From Hoplostethus atlanticus (taxonomy: Eukaryota > Chordata > Actinopteri > Trachichthyiformes > Trachichthyidae): DNA of 64,000 nt. The notes under the pieces are model-generated. The model ran no database searches. It was not told the origin of the DNA and saw only the letters and a list, made by a program, of their open reading frames with translations. Positions 1 through 11,830 of the stretch are shown in pieces. The stretch is from assembly GCA_034670405.1 (NCBI GenBank), contig JAXDDX010000011.1, forward strand, positions 5,314,001 to 5,378,000, given 5' to 3'. Positions within the stretch are counted from its first letter, which is position 1. Each line of letters opens with the position of its first letter. The translations under genes and the position numbers were made by a program.

Positions 1-1450
1 TCCTGGAAGTGTCAGGCTTCGTGTTTTTTTTTTTTTTGAAGTGCATACGCAAACACGTGCGTGCGCCGCGGACAGAGAGGCCACGTATCCACATTCAGTA
101 TTCCAATCATGACTTTTCAAAGTCGGCCGAGATGTGAAAGACTCAACTCTGTCAGAGTTAAGAGTGAAGTCTCTTTCACCCAACATCCTCCCGTCTCTCT
201 GTATCTTCCTGTCTCTGTCTGTCTGTCTTTTGTTGAAGCCACGCTGCTAAAATACTGCAGTGTCTGTTGCCAAAGCAAATTTTGAGTAACAATAATACCA
301 ACATGAACTAAATGAATAGTGAGTTAGCATCAAATGACTGATGAAGAAATCAATTAGCAAATCCTTCACAAGACCTAAAATCATTGTGTTCATAATGAGC
401 ATCTGCTGCATCAGCCTGTTAAACGTAGGAGCTGTGCATGTCTGTGCATGTGTATGGATGTGTGTTCATGTTTATGTTTGTGTTTATATTTATGTTTGTT
501 TATATTTATGTTTATGTTCATGTTTATGTTCATGTTTGTTTATATTTGTGTTTGTTTATGTTTATGTTTAAGCGATCATTTGCCGCTTTTACTTTGATGC
601 TTATCGATGGACGTCCACTGGAAGGGAAATGTGCAGGCGTAGCGGCGCTCCCCATTCATTTGAACTAGAGCACACGTAGAAATTTTGCAGAGGATTGTGG
701 GAAGGTGAGCAGCCAGACTTTGCAAGCTTAGCGGAAGGAGTAGACCTCTCGGCTACTTTAAGCAAATGTAGGTGTTAAACCAATCAGGTGAATAGTGGGT
801 TTTCTGCTTGATAGTTCTTTCATGAAACATCGCAAAACTCAATTAAAAAAGGTGAATGGTCACTTTTCTTTTTTTAAGTAAAATTTAATTGTTTGATGCA
901 CCACACACACTTTTTACTACACATTTGAGCATCTGGTGCCTGGTGCTTGCAATTTGTTTCATTAAACAAAGTATCATGACTCAGTATACAGCTACTCACC
1001 CACCAGGGCTATTTTACATTAGCTGCTGGCTGCAGGTATCAGACGCTGTCACACTGTGCATGCTGCAAAAGGAAAAGTTGTTTTTCATTTTAGCCACTTC
1101 TAATTCAAGGTGTGCTATTAGCGGCTACTCAAGAAACGTTGCATTTCACTATGGCAACGAGCAAAACCACCTTTAATAAGCCTCTTGTAGAAAGACTGAT
1201 ACTGAACCATACCTTGACATTTCAATTGAATCGGCCTGGCCCGCCTGAGGGTATTTAACCGAAGATAAAAGTAAGTGCTACTTTTCCCTCCACACCTCTG
1301 TGGAGAGAGTGAGTGACAAGGAGGTGTCATGTGAGGAGAGTTTTGCCCGGATACAGGGGCGTGGGTGGAGAGTTTCTTATGACAGAGCCATTATTAATTC
1401 ATCCGTGTATTTATGAATCTTATTGCAGTGGGTTGTTGTTTTTTTTCTCT
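1..1450. other. noncoding flank
   Basis: No reading frame here resembles a known protein. The short open frames come from simple repeats or chance. The stretch is AT-rich, with homopolymer T near 25-37 and a degenerate TTTATG array at 463-571. I see no promoter or RNA gene. Confidence 0.6.
463..571 (+). repeat. degenerate (TTTATG)n array
   Basis: About 110 bases consist of TTTATG/TTTGTG/TTTATA-like hexamers in tandem with point changes. The array is imperfect enough to be old. Confidence 0.75.
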
Positions 1451-1477
1451 GTGAGAGCATCCATCTTCTGTGTGATC

Positions 1478-1478
<1 letters not shown>

Positions 1479-1509
<31 letters not shown>

Positions 1510-1532
1510 CGCAGGTGTGTGTGTGTGTGTGT
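1479..1532 (+). repeat. (TG)n microsatellite, interrupted
   Basis: Two TG runs are separated by a short GC-containing interruption. A further run follows at about 1656-1688, so 1479-1690 is a small microsatellite cluster. Confidence 0.9.
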
Positions 1533-2256
1533 TGGATTTGCTGCTATCACTTGGGGGCCAAAACAACACAACACAGTACAATACAAATACAGCAGCCCTG
1601 CAGAGCCCAGAGGAGCGTTACATTGCTGCAGGTGTTTTTCAAGGTGTTGAGGGGGCTGTGTGTGTGTGTGTGTGTGTCTGTGTGTGCTTGTGTAAGTATA
1701 ACATTTTCCTGCTCGAATGCACGGATGCGCGATACACCTGTATCACAGTATAGTCAGCCGGCATCGACCTCTGCGTGCCGTCGTTCTGTGTGTGTGTGCA
1801 GATGTTTGTGAAGTCTCAGGTGTTTTTTTTTGCCGAGGTGTGTAAAGCTGCGCAGCTGTCACCCAGCCCCAGGCACTACCTGCTGGTCATTCTGCATAGC
1901 TGCAGAGCTGACAGGCACTCTTAATAGCAAGCACCTACTCTTCACTGCACGGAAACACCACACAAGGGGAAAGTCTGATAAGAGGAGAGATGTATTATGT
2001 TGCGAAATCTGCCCCGAAGCCCTGCCTTTCTGTTTGGAGAACACACAGGTAGCACAGGCACACGCACACACACGCACACACACGGGGGGGGGGGCCTCGG
2101 GTTAAACCGGGTAATGATTCAAAATGATTACAGCTATGATGTGTGTGAGAACTTTTTCACAGCTTTTAGCACCAAATACCGCTTTCAGACATTATTACTG
2201 CAAGCACTTCAGATACACTAAATACTTGCTGTCTTGTAGATGAGCACATTCACTCA

Positions 2257-2258
<2 letters not shown>

Positions 2259-2308
<50 letters not shown>
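2259..2308 (+). repeat. (CA)n microsatellite, about 25 units
   Basis: An uninterrupted CA run is flanked on the left by a CACT pair. Confidence 0.95.
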
Positions 2309-2313
<5 letters not shown>

Positions 2314-3229
2314 TGGTGGAGTAAAGCTGGAATATTGGCAGCAGGTATGGCAGCTGCATGTCAAAGGGGTTGCCATGGTGACTGGGCATCAGCTCAGCCA
2401 TTCCCTCCCTCTCCCTCTCCCCTATCTATCTCCTTCACTCACTTTATCACTACTAGTTATTTCATCTCATACCAGCAGACAGCTGTGTATTAGTGCACTG
2501 ACCCGCGCGACCTCATGGACGTCGCCGAAGCGAAACATCAAGGTGGAACATTCGTAGACGTTAGACACATCATGATGCCCATTAATCACACGCAGCAACA
2601 GAAGACCTCCCTGTGCACCGTTGGCTGTCAGAGGACAAGACAACTAGCCCTAGCATCGTAGCCACGTGCCTCCGACACAAATGTCACGCCGCTTTCCGCT
2701 CCCCCTGCCTTACACGGCGAGGTCATCGGGAGCTTCAGTGTTAATTGCTTTGCGGTGGACCTTCAGACTCCGGGAGGGTGCGGCGCCCCTTTAAAAAAAC
2801 CCTCCGGAGATCACGGGCAGCCCCGGCACACTCTCTGTATCCTTGGAGAATCACAAAGCCCACCCCCCCCTGGTTTCCTTCGCTAACCCCGCTCCCCCGA
2901 CTCTCTGAGCCGGCTTGCTCTCTCTCCGTTTCATAGAAAAGCCTCGTTCACTTCGTCGCATTCACGGGCCTGTCATCGGCGCCGTTAACCGCGGTCTTTA
3001 ACCCGCGTGTTAATACAGTTGATTAGCGCGGAGAGGAGTTAGGATGGGGCGAAGCAGAGCCTGATGGCTGAATGTCAGCCGTATTCTGTCTGCAGTGTGA
3101 GACCGTGATGAGCGAGGGGGCTCTGAAAATAGGAACTATCGCTTGTAATGGGAGTCTAGCAGAGAGCAGCTCATGCAATGACTCAATGGGTTCTTTGTCT
3201 TGCTGAGCTCCAATACACTGGGAGCACAG

Positions 3230-3404
3230 TGACACACACACACACACACACTGCCACACAGACATTGAGCTAGACACCCACACACACACGCACAGGAATA
3301 TAAGGCTTACATACCATGTGACTGTTTCTGTGCTTGTATGCGTGCACAAACGATGCGCGCACAGTCATTCAGTGAGCGTGCCCACACACACACACACACA
3401 CACA
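3230..3404 (+). repeat. cluster of short (CA)n runs
   Basis: CA runs at about 3233-3251, 3278-3293 and 3381-3404 are separated by unique sequence. Confidence 0.8.
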
Positions 3405-5340
3405 CCAAACACACCACATAATACACATCTGGGAGCACAAACCATATTACACACAGCCCTTTCCTCACAACTTCAAATTAACCCAGCTCACATAATCTCT
3501 TCAATTTCTTTCCCCTCTAAAAGAAGGGTGCAGTGTGCCAAGCGAGGTCTTTCTTCTTTTACAAATTAGGGCTCCGGCTTACAGAGGACAGTGTGGGTGG
3601 GGGGGGAGCAGAAACGTACGCCGCACTGGTAAGGAAGGTCTTTGGGAGCACAGTTTGCGGTGCAACCAAGCCAACATTTGTTCGCAGATGACGCGGCGGT
3701 GAATGGAAACACTTTTTCTGTGGGGTTTTTTTTGCGCCTTGATGACCCCGCTGTTTTGAAATGCGACGTGGCGTCTCGCAGCCCTTTGAAATGCCAACCC
3801 GGAGGATTAGCGTCAGATCTACCATCGGAATGCGGGCCACATGGTGGGCCGCCTTCATCGAGAGCGCCCCGGAGCACAATGAGCGCATGTATTTTTAGTA
3901 TGGGAGCCCGCCGCCCGCTGAGAATCAAGACCCCCTTATCCCAACACTGTTACTGCCGTGCAATACCAACTCAAGATATTTGGCCACACTGCTGCCTTCA
4001 TAAGTTTTCATTTCCTTGCCTGAGGACATTTTCCACCCTCACACTGATCGACTGAGCTGCTGGCACAAGGATGTGACAGCAGAATGTGATTTTTTTCCAG
4101 AAAAGTAATTATAAACGGTTAGCTTGCATCCGCGCCGTCTGCAAACACTGGAGCGGAACGGGGCAATATTTAAAAAAAAACTTTTAACTTTTAAATTGAA
4201 TATTTTCCGTGACTAAGTGTGTATGAGCCCACAATTGATTTCAAGGTTCAAGGGATGAGTTCAATATCCCTTCGGAGAAAATCCTGTCGATTATCGGATA
4301 AAAAGCAAGGTAAACCGAGAGGGTAAATCAATCAGACGCGCTCAAACGCAACGATGCGTGAACTTGTTTTTTCCGCCCGCGGTTTTCCAAAACACAAGCT
4401 GTTTCTTGCAGGTGTAAACAAGCGAGATCGTAACTTGGATACCACTTTTCTCACTTTTCAGGCTGCTTCCCTTGATTAATTCGCGGGAGAAGCCTCGAGG
4501 CCGCGTTACTCATTATTACAGATGAAGAAGATATTAATCACATGTTCATTTATTTATACATTCATCAGTGTGTGGGGGGGGGAAATGTAGGCCTCCGGGT
4601 TGAGAACACGCTGCTCGGGAGAACCAGGGCTTTTATCGGAGGTGTTTTATCCTGTTAATCCGCTGATGTACGGCGTGGTGTTATTCTCGCTCTCTGGTTT
4701 CCGAGTGGAATTGTCCACACGCCTACTGCACCCGCTGACCCATAACCAGTTTTCACCTCGCGTGTACTACTTTTTTTTGTTGTTTATCAAGCCGCTCACT
4801 TCTAAAACGCTACAGAAGAGGCCAAAGCAGAAGTTAATGCGAGTGCCTCCCCAGTAGTAAGTGGTTGTCAGTGGTCGAGCCGGTTTGCTGGTTTTGAAGA
4901 GTACGGTGTGGAAAGTCATCACTAACGTTAACCTTATGAAAGTCAATGCAAAGCAAGATTTGCACGTTCAAGACTTGGTCGCTGAAGAACGGTACATAGA
5001 TGCAATCGGAGCCTCTTGCACCGCCCGCAATGGGTCAGAATAGAGCGACCCGTCAAACCAAGTTGCTTACAGCGTGCACGAGCAGAAAGAATGTGTCCTT
5101 AGTCCACTTGCCAAGTTAAATACGGGTTAAAAAACATCCGTTAAACCTCAATGCATCTTTCCTCCCAATTTCCAGGCCCATTTCCTGCGCGGCGCTCGGT
5201 ACCCGCACCTTAGGCGGGCTTTGATTGGCAGATGGGCCGATAACCCCTCTGCCGCTGTCAATCACCATGAAGCCTGCGAGCCACAAGGAGCATCAGAAGG
5301 AGCTGCACTGCCAGAGGAGAAGAGAACGACGCACCGAGAT
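3405..5340. other. noncoding, mostly unique sequence
   Basis: No coding signal or recognisable mobile element is visible. The sequence is of mixed composition with several short CpG-containing patches. It could hold conserved noncoding DNA, but that cannot be judged without alignment to other fish. Confidence 0.4.
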
Positions 5341-5342
5341 GG

Positions 5343-5346
<4 letters not shown>

Positions 5347-5407
<61 letters not shown>
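5347..5407 (+). repeat. (AG)n microsatellite, about 30 units
   Basis: A perfect AG run of about 61 bases. It is followed two bases later by a perfect inverted repeat (5409-5440). Confidence 0.95.
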
Positions 5408-5408
<1 letters not shown>

Positions 5409-5409
<1 letters not shown>

Positions 5410-5440
5410 AAAGTGAGTTTCAGACTAGAAACTCACTTTG
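5409..5440. repeat. perfect 13-bp inverted repeat, 6-base loop
   Basis: The left arm at 5409-5421 (CAAAGTGAGTTTC) is the exact reverse complement of 5428-5440. The loop is AGACTA. It sits directly beside the AG microsatellite. Its function, if any, is unknown. Confidence 0.9.
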
Positions 5441-7200
5441 GATCCATTAGAGGTCCAGCAGGCAGGCCGGTGGCTAAACCCGACCCACGCCTGGTTCAGC
5501 ATTTCTGATCATTAAACTAATCATCAGAATTCGGGCTGGACCTCCATCGCCCGTTGCCTCCATTAATCTATTAATGTTTATTGACTGGTCTAGTTTTGTG
5601 CTCGGAGATAATCGCGTTTCCCCCCACTGTGCCCCATTTACTCTTCCCCTCCATTGCTGATTTGACAGAGTTGCTTGCTGCTGAGAAAGGCTAACATCCC
5701 CCAAACTGTCATGTCTCTCGCGTTCAACATTGTGCTCAGCACCGCGCCCCGTCCGATTCTGTTGATGAAAGTGTGTCTGAGGCCCGTCTGAGCTTCTTAG
5801 CGATGATGATTTATCTGATGTTTACACCGGGAAATGATTAATAAGTATTGGTCACTGTGGTATTTGAAGCTCTCCATTGTTGAGTCTGATAGATGCTGTG
5901 TTGTAACAATGTTTCCAAGCCACCAGTATGGTTCGATAGGTCAGTTTCAAGATGTGATCGGTTATATTTGTGTGCGTAAAACCACAGGCTTAATCAATAG
6001 TGTAGATTTGCCAATCTTGTCATGTCATCTGATTGCTTTCAGTTACTTCTGAACTATTTTGCCTCTGAAATTGATTGAATATGAAGTCATTTTTTTGAAT
6101 TACTGTTATCATCATTTTCAACCAATATCAACCAGGTGTAAAATGCTGTTTGTATCTAAAAATCCATAATAAACATTTTATTTTTCTTCCATTGAAACAT
6201 CCTTAAGAGTAATCCAACAGGTCATTTTTGAATTTATGGATTTTTTTTCCCAAGAGTATCTGTAATCTACTCTGTTTTTACAGTAATGGATTACAGTAAA
6301 CAGTTTTTCTTGTAATCAATCCCAAACCCAATTTCCAGCAGACTAGGCTTCCATTATTTTTGCATCACATTGTGATTTCTGCAAATTAATAGCTACACGG
6401 TCCCTTCATGGAGCCAGCCCCCTTCATCAAATTCTAATGACAGGATTGTGGAAAAAAACAGACAGGATTACACAAACAAGTGGAGGTGTGATGAGGTGCC
6501 AGAGCCAAAGGAAAGAATTGTCAACATGTGTCAGACGCCCACCTTAATTGTCTAACAGAGTATGTGTGTGTGTGTGTGTGCGTGTGTTTGCGAGTGCATT
6601 TCTATGTGTTTCTAGGCTTGTGTGTGCAGTATGTGCATGTGTGTGTTTGCACGCCCGTGTGTGTGTCAGAGTAATAAATGTGGCGAGAGGGAGGTGCCAG
6701 AGGAGAGTGATGGATCGTCTGTGTATGGCAGGCTGAGTCTCCGGGGAGCGGCGCTGCAACATCCTACTGGGGCAGGGACAACTTAGAGTAATTGGGTCAC
6801 CGGTACTGGGAGGAGAGTTTCCACCCCATCCATGCTTTTAAGTAAGAGGGAGGCACGGAAGGTGAGGAGAAAGAAGACGAGAGAGGATTGGGAGAGAAAG
6901 ATGGGGCGGTGGGGTGGAGCGAGGGAGGCAGAGAAATAGTAGCTGGAAAACAGGGAGCAAAAATTACTGTCGGCAAGACGAAAAGATCTCCCATTTTGCT
7001 TTTCAATACCGCCTAGAAAAGCTACAGCGGTTACAGGCAGCCGTGGATTCTCGGGTTTTTTCTCGAGTGGATTTCCTGCCCGGGCCTCCTATCTGGAAGG
7101 TAGACAGTCTCCAAAGAGCTGGCAGCGGTAACCCCTACATACATCCTCTTCCTCTGTTCCCCTTCCAGTGGAGCTCGGCGGTTAAATCTGATCAAACTCC
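5441..7200. other. noncoding, unique and AT-rich parts
   Basis: No gene is seen. The part at 5500-5830 has several ATTA/TAAT cores (for example near 5510-5525 and 5560-5585) and reads like unique, possibly constrained sequence. Positions 6100-6330 are AT-rich and contain repeated GTAATC/GATTAC motifs typical of old mobile-element debris. A short TG run lies at about 6561-6590. Confidence 0.4.
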
Positions 7201-7228
7201 CCTTGAATGAACACAAAGCCGCGCGGGA

Positions 7229-7252
7229 GGGGGGGGGGGGGGGGGGGGGGGG
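7229..7252 (+). repeat. poly-G tract, 24 bases
   Basis: Twenty-four consecutive G residues within a purine-rich stretch. A GA run follows at about 7341-7372. Long G tracts are error-prone in sequencing, so the exact length is uncertain. Confidence 0.85.
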
Positions 7253-7786
7253 AGAAGAGGGAGATTCTCGGGGCCTACTTACCAGGGTTCTGAAAAGAGA
7301 AGAGAGACTCGGGAGGATGAGAAGAAAGAGGGAAGGTTGGGAGGGAGGGAGAGAGAGAGAGAGAGAGAGAGAGTTACGTGGGCGTCCTCTGCTGCTGCTC
7401 TGGCAAGACTGAAAGGTCAGCGATTGAATGTTGTGTAAATCTATCATTACAGTGCCGGAAGGCGAGCGCACCAGAGCTGGCTGCCACCCTGCTGTTTCTG
7501 GCCCCCTCTCCCACTTCACTTCCTCTCCAGCTCGACCAGGTCAACTGGCTCTTTTTTTAGCTTCGGGGGATTTTTTTTTTTTTAACATTTGAATTGTTCA
7601 TCTCCAAAATGCTGTACATCCATACAGGAGTTCATCATTCAATGTCTCTAAAAATATAAAGGATGTTATTTTGTCTCCCGTACCTATTACCATTTAAAAA
7701 GGTTTTGTTATGTGTTGTGATCAATCATTTTGTGAGATTAAAGTAGGGACATTTTCCTGTAAATAAATGTGTGTTGTGTTACTCTC

Positions 7787-8049
7787 TATCACCGACTGAT
7801 AAAACACAACAGTGATTCAACCTCTAGCCAGTTCATGAAAGCTTTCCCATTTGCTGGTCTGGTAGGTCTTTCCTCTGGCGCACAGGAAGTGAGGCGTTTG
7901 TTTGGAATAAACAGAAGAAGAAGAACCGGGCAGTTAGCATGAGCAGCGATAGCCACCGTGACTGAACAGACAAAGGAAAGAGCGCCACCTACAGAAACTC
8001 AAACTGCATCAAGACAAAATCCAAGGAGAAAGACGTCACAGTACTGGAC
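7787..8049 (-). repeat. dispersed repeat, copy 1
   Basis: This stretch is highly similar to the reverse complement of 61573-61826 over about 250 bases. Shared blocks include GTTCATGAAAGCTTT, CACAGGAAGTGA, GCGATAGCCACCGTG and AGAGCGCCACCTACAGAAAC. Small indels and substitutions separate the copies. It encodes no protein. I take it for a nonautonomous mobile element or SINE-like repeat; the family name is not known to me. Orientation is arbitrary and is given relative to copy 2. Confidence 0.85.
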
Positions 8050-8592
8050 ACACTGTTTGATTGACAGGTGATCTCTGGGAAGTGCAGTGCAGAAAATACA
8101 CTTTAGAGACACTTTTTTTTATTTTTTTTTTATAAGTGGTGGATATATCATTTTGGAACAAAACCCTTCATTGATGCTATTATCCAAGCTCAAATTCTCA
8201 GATCGCCAAACGTTCTGAGCAGCCGAGGAGTGCGGAGGTCAGCTCTGGTTTTTAATAATGTGCAATGGAGAAGCACAAGAAAAATGTGAGCGAGAGAGTG
8301 GGCAGACACGAGATAAAGGTCACGAGTTGGATCCGCGCCGACCCGACTAACTCGTCTTCATTTCTATACCGGTGTTCACATGCTGTAGCTCCCATCTGCT
8401 CATTTTTTTTTTATCTTCCTCTTCTGTCCTTCACCTCCACTTTGTTTATCTACCTCTCCCATCCTTATCATCCTCTAATTATCTATTATCTCAACCTCCG
8501 CCTCTCCTTCTCCTCTGCCGCTATCTATCTGACCCCTCCCACATTTTAACCTTATTGTCCCTTATTGTCCCAGAATTAATGGCAGACCTTTT

Positions 8593-8638
<46 letters not shown>

Positions 8639-9362
8639 ACACTGTAATATATACAGCAGAACTTATTCTTAACTGTTGTTTATCTGATCCTGTGCTGTTG
8701 AATATGCACAATGGGTGCAACAGCAAAAATATTGTAGTTTTATGAGTTTCTGGGGTTAAATCCATGTAACTAAAACCACAAATTAGATTGAACAGAGCAT
8801 TTCAAAATGTGTGCGTGTTTCATACTTTAAATGAGCTCAGATCCAGAATGTCTAATCACTTTATTCTCTCAAACGCCCTCATTACCCAAGTGTCTGGATA
8901 AACAAGGCTCCGCTGCACAGATGAGTTGCGGTTTTTGAAGTCGGGACAATTTTGATATATTGGGTGTTTACATTACTCAAGTTTGATACTCAACTCATTG
9001 AGGAGTAAATTGTGTCTATCGGCCCCGCATCGCTGATGCAACGTCAAGCAATATCATTTAAAGTCGGCCTGTCGAATGTCACTTACGCAGTCAATGAAAT
9101 TACCGTCACAACTTATGGACGTAAATTGAGTCTAAAAATGAGAACGTCCTGTCAAACTAGTGAAGAAAATTCAAGAATTAAAGGAGACGTCCACTGAAAT
9201 GTACTTTCATTTAAGGTTGTTATTCTGTCTGTTCTTTATTCCAGACAACCACATTGTGCCATGCCAGGCTGACCCTGCTGGCTTGACTGGCAGATCCGCA
9301 ATGGATGCCGGGGGCCCGCTGAGCTGTCCAGCCATCCGCATTGGATCTGCAAATGATAGACT
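8050..9362. other. noncoding
   Basis: No gene is seen. The stretch includes pyrimidine-rich sequence at about 8400-8560 and a CA microsatellite at 8594-8641. Confidence 0.5.
8594..8641 (+). repeat. (CA)n microsatellite, about 20 units
   Basis: A nearly perfect CA run with one AT interruption near its right end. Confidence 0.95.
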
Positions 9363-9447
9363 GAGACTGAGTTCCCTATTTTAGCTTCCTTGTACCCCTT
9401 GCGAGGGGCAAGGGGTACAAGGAAGCTAAAATAGGGAACTCAGTCTC
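9363..9447. repeat. perfect long hairpin, 40-bp arms
   Basis: The left arm at 9363-9402 is the exact reverse complement of 9408-9447, with a five-base loop (GAGGG). Every one of the 40 positions pairs. It lies exactly at the 3' boundary of the LINE remnant that follows on the minus strand. Perfect identity next to a heavily decayed element suggests a recent event, such as fold-back template switching, or an assembly or sequencing fold-back artefact. Confidence 0.95.
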
Positions 9448-11830
9448 CTCAACCAAATCCACTGACTAGCCCCTTCTGCTGCCTCTGACATTGGATGCCT
9501 AGTTCACGAAGCAACACGATAGCCGACGTTGCCACAAAACCTCGACGTCCGACCTCAACGGGGCGTAGCCCTAGCCTTCCAACCTCGCTGCTCTGCTGCT
9601 AACTCAGCACGCCTGAGCCTCAACTGCATCTTCCCATGGCACCGTAAGCTCCACCAAGTAAACAGTCCCCAAGGAGGCCGACCATAGCGCTAAGTCCCGT
9701 CTTAAACTAATGCTCGCTATTTCTCGTGAGATTGCAAGTTGTTTGCCTACGTCTACTGACATGTCCCAGTCCCACAACTGCTTCTTGCCTAATCTGCTCT
9801 TCCCCCCCGGGCAAAGCTACTTTTAGAATCTCCCCTCCTAGCAGCAGCATTAGTTTCTTTTTGTTTCCTCTCAATTGCCCTACTCTCAGACCCTTCAACA
9901 TCTGTGTATCGTCCTTGGGAGATGCTTGTTTTACAGCCTGACAGAATATGCCTGAGTGTAGCTCTGCCTAGCCAGAGGGAGGCACATTATAGGTTGCTCC
10001 TTTAATGAACCTATTTCGGTTTGCCTCCATGCTCCACAAATCCCTCCAGCCAAGTTTCTTCCTCTGTACACTTTCCCCAGTTCATCCACTGTCACTGCTT
10101 TGCCCGAGCAACTGCCCCAGCACATCTTGCTGCTTGCTCCCGGCTATGTATTTGCTCAACAACCATTTTTCTGATTGTGTTGCTTTGCTCCACACAGGTT
10201 CGCCCGTACTAAGCTCTAATCCCCCTTGACCCTGTTGCACTTACAATATCCCTGTGCCTTAGAGCTGACTGTGCTCGCTGAACTGCCTCTCTGGGAGTCC
10301 ATTTCTGTTTTATCTTTAGACTCTTTAGTGTCATCTCCAATTTCACCTTTTGCGCATTGAACTTCGCTGTTAAGCTAGACGGCGGTATCTCAAGAAGCCC
10401 TATTCCCATACAGTGCTACACTATGGAACTAAGCCATTTCCTAACATATGGGCTAATCAATTTCTCTAGCTTCTCTACCTTTGTTATGTGTATTTCATAC
10501 ATTGTCAAAGGCGGGCCAAAAGTCCGAACTGCAGGCACCACAACTTTATCCTACCAGGTAGCATTGACTTCTCTATGCTATGTATTCCTCTTATTACTTC
10601 CTGTCCTAACTCCTGAATCTGCTCTTTGTCATTTTAGCTCGCACTGTACCATCTCCCTAAGCTTTTAACAGGCGTCTCAGCTATTGTGGGGGTTTGTTCG
10701 TCATCTATGTAAAATCTTTTGGACAGTTTCCCTTTGATTATGGAGACGCTTCTTGTAAGCAACCATTTTGTACAAGGCACCGTTGTAGTCACAGTAGTCC
10801 ATATAAGCCCCAATAGACGGGAGGCGAAGGCCCTACCTGTGGTCTTTCCCCACCTCCAACCCATCTCGATGATTACTTCCATTGCCATAGTCAACGCTAA
10901 GGGGGTCATTGAGCACCCTGCCGTAATACCTACTCCCAAACACTGCCATGCTGCGGTGAATTCCGATGTTGTGAAGCATAACCGGATATCTCGGAAATAA
11001 GCTCTAAGCAGGTTTTTGACGATGTTTGGATGCTTTCAAGAAATCAAATGCTGCCCACAAAAAGATGTGTGGAACAGAGCCAGAAGCATGAGCCAAATCC
11101 AAAAATACAACATGGACGTCTCTTTTCTCTCGCTTGGCTGATTGAATTTGGTGCCAAATCATGCTTGTGTGTGTTCCCAAGCACCCAGAAAAAACAGGTA
11201 TTCCTGCTTCTCCCACTGAAGTATCAACTAAATTGTTCCTCTCTCTCCTTGTAACACGCTGCTACTTTCTCACTTTCTAAAGCCTTTCCTCCACTGCTCT
11301 CTAAGCTGCCTCCTCTTCTAAACTAGCTGTCTCTTGCTGTCGACTAGACGTCTTTAAATCTAAAACTGCCTCCTCTCTTTTTTCATAAACTCATAAACAC
11401 TCATAAACTCAGTAGCTTTAGGCGATCTCACTCTAGGTTTCTGCTCACTAATCTTTCCTTTCCTGACTAACATCCCTGCTATCCAAACCCTGGTGTTGCT
11501 GCATGCCTCCTCAGCGACAGGAGTATTGATATCCTGTGAACTTTGGTTTTTCACCTGCCACTGGACTTCACCTGACTGACTTCCCCTGTACGCCCAACCT
11601 ACTAGCTTCCACCACTTGTAGTCTTCTTCTCGTAGACTCAAGGGGTATTCCATCACTATGCTTAGTCGTAGCTTTAAAGGGTGTACCCAACATGCCTGTG
11701 TAGCCCGTGACAGCTCCGGTGGGGTCTATTTCCTCCTGTCGGCTGTTAACTCTCAATCTCATTTGTACGCTTATGGACCTTGGACCTCCCATGTTAGTGG
11801 TGGCCACCCCCCCACCCCCCATTGAGAAGA
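9448..11830 (-). mobile_element. degenerate non-LTR retrotransposon (LINE) with RT
   Basis: On the minus strand, disconnected frames give pieces of one LINE polyprotein in the right order. Around 11004-11216 is the reverse transcriptase motif-A region, read as VVFLDLAHASGSVPH. Around 10794-10802 is the active-site box, read as YMDY where YMDD is expected, with a frameshift right after it. Around 10634-10720 is a piece ending IKSLGRWY. Around 10330-10400 is a KLEMTL piece. Around 9600-9690 is a C-terminal VELTVPWEDAVE piece. Many stops and frameshifts show the element is dead. The type resembles a LINE lineage widespread in fish whose RT carries a DLANAFGSVPH-like motif. I cannot assign the clade (R2/NeSL-like is a guess). 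The 5' limit near 11830 is approximate. Confidence 0.85.

Noticed and set aside
1313..1811. Cys/Val-rich open frames
   Set aside because: They are translations of TG microsatellites.
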